Source: Lachnospiraceae bacterium (GTDB lineage: Bacteria; Bacillota; Clostridia; Lachnospirales; Lachnospiraceae). Taken from it: 64,000 bases of DNA. The translations under genes and the position numbers were made by a program. Below, piece after piece: positions 60,549 to 64,000 of this stretch (its first letter is position 1; each line of letters begins with the position of its first letter). The stretch is taken from contig JAAVZR010000016.1 in assembly GCA_022791755.1 (NCBI GenBank), forward strand, positions 124,001-188,000, written 5' to 3'. The notes beneath the pieces were generated by a model. It was not told where the DNA came from. It saw only the letters and a list, made by a program, of their open reading frames with translations, and did no database searches.

Positions 60549-61523
60549 ATGAAGAAAGCGCCCTACACCGTACCTGAGAGCAAAAAGGTCAGAGTTCTGA
60601 TCGACACGGACTGTCACTGCGAGGCGGATGACCAGTATGCGGTGGCTCATCAGCTGATGACGCCGAAGTTTGACGTGGTAGGCATTGCGGCAGAGCACTA
60701 TGCGAAGAACTTCGGGGCCGCATCCGTGGCGGATTCCATGAAGCAGAGCTTCAACGAGGCTCAGCTGATCGTGGATCTCATGGGACTGCACGATGAGGTG
60801 AAGGTATATAAAGGCTGCGAGGAGCAGCTGCCCGATGAAAAGACGCCGGTGGACTCCGAGGCCAGCCGCTTCATTATAGAGGAGGCTATGAAGGAGGATG
60901 ACCGTCCTTTGTTTGTCACGGTACAGGGAGCCATGACGAATCTGGCCAGCGCCTACCTGATGAAGCCGGAGATCGCGGGGCGCATGACGGTAATCTGGAT
61001 CGGCGGCGGTGTGTATCCGGAGGGAGGCTATGAGTTTAATACCATCAATGATCTGAATGCGGCCAATGTGATCATGGATTCTCCGGTTGAGCTGTGGCAG
61101 GTGCCCATGTCCGTATACCGGACCATGAAGGTGAGCTTTGCCGAACTGTTTCTGAAGGTTCGCCCCTATGGTGAGATCGGTAGACATCTGGTGGACTATA
61201 TGATGGAATTTAATCACAGATTCGTAGAATACCTTTCGGAAGTGGATCAGTGGATGCCCCGGGGCGTCAGCGAGGCGGCTTTCCGTGCCACCTATCCCGG
61301 CGGGGAGAACTGGCAGCTGGGAGACTCTCCTGTGGTGGGCCTGATGCTTACGGATCATGAAGGGCATTATACTGTGGAGGGGGCTCCCCGGTTTGAGGCT
61401 GAGACCTGCCGGTATCTGCTGCGTCCCGGCAATCCCAGAAAGATCCGGGTGTATAATTATGTAGATACGCACTTCATTCTGGAGGACTTCTTTGCCAAGA
61501 TCAAATACTACTTTGGGGACTGA
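60549..61523 (+). CDS. Nucleoside hydrolase-like protein, second copy
   Basis: 324 aa, a close paralogue of the preceding gene over its whole length, apart from an altered region near residues 210-245. The metal motif is DTDCHCEADDQYAVAHQL; MLTDHEGHYTVEGAPRFE is also kept. The duplication suggests two related substrates or anomeric forms, or a heterooligomer. AAAAGGAGG lies upstream and the terminator at 60459 lies in the gap. Transketolase genes follow 27 bases later. Confidence 0.85.
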   Translation: MKKAPYTVPESKKVRVLIDTDCHCEADDQYAVAHQLMTPKFDVVGIAAEHYAKNFGAASVADSMKQSFNEAQLIVDLMGLHDEVKVYKGCEEQLPDEKTPVDSEASRFIIEEAMKEDDRPLFVTVQGAMTNLASAYLMKPEIAGRMTVIWIGGGVYPEGGYEFNTINDLNAANVIMDSPVELWQVPMSVYRTMKVSFAELFLKVRPYGEIGRHLVDYMMEFNHRFVEYLSEVDQWMPRGVSEAAFRATYPGGENWQLGDSPVVGLMLTDHEGHYTVEGAPRFEAETCRYLLRPGNPRKIRVYNYVDTHFILEDFFAKIKYYFGD

Positions 61524-61550
61524 GCGCAGTAAGAGAGCAGGGAGAACAGT

Positions 61551-62366
61551 ATGAAACAGAATCTTAAGAAAACAGCGTTTGCGCATCGCCTGGATGTGCT
61601 GGAGATGTGTTATGGACATAAGGCGGGCCATATCGGCGGGAGCATGTCCTGCATGGATATCCTGACGGTGCTTTACTATGATGTGATGGATATCGAAAAG
61701 ATCAAAACGAAGGCCGCGGACAGGGACCGGTTCATCATGAGCAAGGGACATTGCGCGGAGGCTTACTATGCAGTGCTGGCCGGAACCGGTTTCATCGGGA
61801 AAGAGGAGCTGGATACCTTTACCGCATTCGACACCCGCCTGGCGGAGCATCCCAGCCATAAGATTCCCGGTGTGGAGATCGCTACAGGAGCTCTGGGACA
61901 CGGTCTGCCGGTGGGGGTGGGCATGGCGCTGGGGCTAAGGGACGAGGCTCCAAAGGCCCATGTGTACGTGCTCATGGGCGACGGCGAGCTGGCGGAGGGC
62001 TCCGTGTGGGAGGCGTCCATGGCAGCAGCCAAATACCGTTTATCCAATCTGACCTGCATCATCGACCGCAACCGTCTCCAGATCAGCGGCGGTACGGAAG
62101 AGGTGATGCCTTTAGATGAGCTGGGAGAGAAGTACCGTGCCTTCGGATTCGAGGTGATCCGGTGCAACGGCCATGATTATGAGGCATTGGGCCGGGCGCT
62201 TAGGACGCGTCATCCCGGGAAGCCCATGGCATTGATTGCCGATACGGTGAAGGGCTTCGGTTCACCGGTGATGGAGGATAAGGCGCCCTGGCATCATGCG
62301 ATACCGACGGCAGAACAGTATGAACAGATTAAGGCAGATCTTATGAAAGCGATGGAGGAGGGGTGA
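61551..62366 (+). CDS. Transketolase, N-terminal (TPP-binding) subunit
   Basis: 271 aa, half of a split transketolase. HKAGHIGGSMSCMDILTVLYYDVM, SKGHCAEAYYAVLA and the TPP motif GDGELAEGSVWEASMAAAKYRLSNLTCIIDRNRLQ show the PP domain with its metal ligands. It transfers two-carbon units between sugar phosphates when joined with the C-terminal subunit encoded next. In catabolic operons such pairs often act on a specific ketose phosphate (for example apulose phosphate) rather than in the general pentose phosphate route. Confidence 0.92.
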   Translation: MKQNLKKTAFAHRLDVLEMCYGHKAGHIGGSMSCMDILTVLYYDVMDIEKIKTKAADRDRFIMSKGHCAEAYYAVLAGTGFIGKEELDTFTAFDTRLAEHPSHKIPGVEIATGALGHGLPVGVGMALGLRDEAPKAHVYVLMGDGELAEGSVWEASMAAAKYRLSNLTCIIDRNRLQISGGTEEVMPLDELGEKYRAFGFEVIRCNGHDYEALGRALRTRHPGKPMALIADTVKGFGSPVMEDKAPWHHAIPTAEQYEQIKADLMKAMEEG

Positions 62367-62368
62367 AT

Positions 62369-63298
62369 ATGACAAAGGTATCCAGCAGAAAAGCATTTAC
62401 GGCCAGACTCCTGGAATGCGGCCGCCAGGATAAGAGCATCTGGGCGATCGCTACGGATTCCCGCGGCAGTGTCACCTTGAACGGCTTCTGTGATGAACTG
62501 ACAGATCAGTTTATAGAGTGCGGAATCGCCGAGCAGGACGCGGTGGGAATCGCCGCCGGCCTGGCTAAGACGGGGAAAAACGTGTTTGTCACAGGGCCCG
62601 CCTGCTTTCTGGCGGCCCGGTCCTATGAACAGATCAAGGTGGATGTGGCCTACAATAAGACCAATGTGAAGATCATCGGCGTCAGCGCCGGTGTCAGCTA
62701 CGGCCCTCTGGGCTGTACTCACACGACCATGCATGATTTTGCCGGCATGAGGGCGCTGCCTAATATTACGGTGGTGGCTCCCTCGGACGACGTTCAGACG
62801 AGATGGCTGACCGGGGAGCTGGCGAAGGTACAGGGGCCCTTCTATGTGCGTATGGGACGCGGTGATGTGGAGGGCGTCTATGAGGCAGGGGAGAGCTTCT
62901 CCCTGGGAAGGGCAAAGACGGTTCGAGAGGGCACGGACGTGACGATCATTGCCTGCGGTGAGATGGTGGCGCCGTCTGTCCATGCCGCAGAGCTTCTGAA
63001 GGCCTGGGGCATCGGCGCGAGAGTGCTGGACATGTTTACGATCAAGCCTTTAGATGAGGAGGCGGTGCGCCGCGCCTGCCTGGAGACCGGAGGAATCGTC
63101 ACGGTGGAGGAACACAGCACGCTTGGCGGTCTGGGCGAAGCCGTATCCCATGTGGCGGCGGAGCTGGCAAAGGCTCCGGTGAAAACATTGGGCCTGCCGG
63201 AGGAGGTTATCATAGGAAAGAACAGCGAGCTGTTTGCGTATTACGGACTGACCGCAGAGAATATCGCAGCCGGAGCGAAGGCGCTGATCGGAGCATAG
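62369..63298 (+). CDS. Transketolase, C-terminal (Pyr) subunit
   Basis: 309 aa from ATG 62369, after GGAGGAGGGG; a GTG two codons upstream overlaps the previous stop and is the track start. GIAEQDAVGIAAGLAKTGKNVFVTGPACFLAARSYEQIKVDVAY contains the catalytic Glu (IAEQD) and the domain pattern of Pyr-type transketolases. The C-terminal domain ends EEVIIGKNSELFAYYGLTAENI. It completes the enzyme with the previous gene. Confidence 0.92.
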   Translation: MTKVSSRKAFTARLLECGRQDKSIWAIATDSRGSVTLNGFCDELTDQFIECGIAEQDAVGIAAGLAKTGKNVFVTGPACFLAARSYEQIKVDVAYNKTNVKIIGVSAGVSYGPLGCTHTTMHDFAGMRALPNITVVAPSDDVQTRWLTGELAKVQGPFYVRMGRGDVEGVYEAGESFSLGRAKTVREGTDVTIIACGEMVAPSVHAAELLKAWGIGARVLDMFTIKPLDEEAVRRACLETGGIVTVEEHSTLGGLGEAVSHVAAELAKAPVKTLGLPEEVIIGKNSELFAYYGLTAENIAAGAKALIGA

Positions 63299-63308
63299 GA
63301 GGAAGGCG

Positions 63309-64000
63309 ATGGACTATATTCTTGCCATAGATCAGAGTACGGCCGGTACGAAGGGGATCGTCTGCCGGGCGGACGGGATGCTCATCGCCCGGGCAGACTT
63401 ACCCCACAGGCAGATCACAGACGACAGAGGGTGGATCGAGCATGATCCCATGGAGATCCTTGCCAATGCGATGGCGGTTTGCCGTCTGGCGGTTGAGAAG
63501 GCCGGAATTGATCCGGGACAGATCCGGGCGTTGGGAGTCTCCAATCAGAGGGAGACGATCGTCTGCTGGGACCGGAAAACAGGAAAACCTGTGTACAATG
63601 CCATCGTCTGGCAGTGCGGCCGGGCAAAGGCCGTTGCAGATCGCCTTGCCCCGGAAGCCGGCCGGATCCGGCAGATCACAGGACTTACGCTGTCTCCCTT
63701 TTTCTCGGCGGCCAAATTTACCTGGATTCTGGAGCATGTGGAGGAGGCGAAACGTCTGTCGCAGACGGGGCGGCTGTGCTGCGGTAACATCGACGCCTGG
63801 CTGATCTGGCATCTGACAGAGGAGAGGGCGTTTAAGACAGACTATTCCAATGCGTCCCGGACCCAGCTTCTGAACCTGACCACACTGACGTGGGATGAAG
63901 AGATGCTGTATCTGTTCGGGCTGAGAAAAGAGATGCTGCCGCAGATCTGCGACAGCGGCAGCGTATTCGGCCACACGGATGTGGGAGGACTGCTGCCGGA
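63309..64000 (+). CDS. FGGY family carbohydrate kinase, 3' partial
   Basis: The frame is open from ATG 63309 (MDYILAIDQSTAGTKGIVCR) to the window end, about 230 residues; AGGAGGAAGG precedes it. It is absent from the ORF track because it has no stop here. GVSNQRETIVCWDRKTGKPVYNAIVWQ and GNIDAWLIWHLTEERAFKTDYSNASRTQL resemble glycerol kinase but also other FGGY kinases such as xylulo- and apulokinases. It should phosphorylate the sugar released by the hydrolases, or its isomer, for the transketolase. The ATP-binding half lies outside the window. Confidence 0.88.
   Translation, partial: MDYILAIDQSTAGTKGIVCRADGMLIARADLPHRQITDDRGWIEHDPMEILANAMAVCRLAVEKAGIDPGQIRALGVSNQRETIVCWDRKTGKPVYNAIVWQCGRAKAVADRLAPEAGRIRQITGLTLSPFFSAAKFTWILEHVEEAKRLSQTGRLCCGNIDAWLIWHLTEERAFKTDYSNASRTQLLNLTTLTWDEEMLYLFGLRKEMLPQICDSGSVFGHTDVGGLLP

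Noticed and set aside
59244-61901. 885-codon open frame on the minus strand
   Set aside because: It is antisense to the permease end, both hydrolase genes and the transketolase start. The paralogous hydrolases give it repeated sequence and the codon bias keeps it open. It has no ribosome site or family resemblance.
1-64000. CRISPR arrays, tRNA/rRNA genes, insertion sequences, prophage
   Set aside because: No regular repeat-spacer arrays, cloverleaf sequences, transposase or phage genes were recognised. The only direct repeats found are the 49-base pair, the short-ORF elements and the hydrolase duplication.

Overview
The window looks like one contiguous piece of a GC-rich clostridial chromosome, most probably a gut-type Lachnospiraceae. 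Indicators are the order rpsF-ssb-rpsR followed by gdpP-rplI-dnaB, a MecA adaptor, a CwlD-like amidase, a type III glutamine synthetase, a class B sortase, a SAM-I riboswitch, a DUF1858 protein, a split transketolase, and strong AGGAGG-type ribosome sites with occasional TTG/GTG starts. This is inference from gene content; no rRNA, tRNA, CRISPR array, insertion sequence or prophage was seen.

Layout. 1-10.0 kb is a peptide or amino-acid module: the end of an oligopeptide ABC importer (permease, two ATPases), a TldD/TldE protease pair, a GntR/FadR regulator on the opposite strand, an ornithine-cyclodeaminase/mu-crystallin-type dehydrogenase, a gluzincin peptidase and a MalY-type PLP lyase. 10.0-11.4 kb holds a decayed DUF3990/DUF3791 locus and a hemerythrin-domain protein. 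11.4-19.1 kb carries rmlA-rmlB and the tightly coupled run glmM-hisC-AI-2E/YtvI permease-Xaa-Pro aminopeptidase. 19.2-26.5 kb is the housekeeping replication/translation block (rpsF-ssb-rpsR, a HAD phosphatase, a PTS EIIA, gdpP-rplI-dnaB).

26.6-35 kb contains a MerR-like regulator, a divergent ferredoxin/DUF1858 pair, a hairpin repeat cluster, mecA, a GH18 protein, a cell-wall amidase, a methyltransferase and a glycosyltransferase. 35-49.5 kb is envelope and central metabolism: murA, a SAM-I riboswitch in front of a lipoprotein glycosidase-like gene and metK, sfsA, a VanW / transglutaminase / sortase B set, glnN, a tandem pair of hairpin/short-ORF elements, a zinc-ribbon/TPM pair and a cyclophilin. 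49.5-52.8 kb has a GH25 lysozyme with SH3 repeats, a Cof-type HAD phosphatase and a small membrane protein.

53-64 kb is a sugar or nucleoside catabolic operon. A divergent LacI regulator faces an RbsA-type ATPase, a permease, a lipoprotein binding protein, a second permease, two tandem nucleoside-hydrolase-like enzymes, both halves of a split transketolase and an FGGY kinase that runs off the window. The gene set predicts uptake of an N-glycoside-like compound, hydrolysis, phosphorylation of the released sugar and transketolase cleavage. The substrate cannot be read from sequence alone.

The parts I consider most worth follow-up are the LacI-controlled nucleoside hydrolase/transketolase/kinase operon, the tandem hairpin/short-ORF elements after glnN, the importer-TldDE-dehydrogenase-peptidase-lyase module, the SAM riboswitch whose first gene is not a methionine gene, and the decayed DUF3990/DUF3791 locus.
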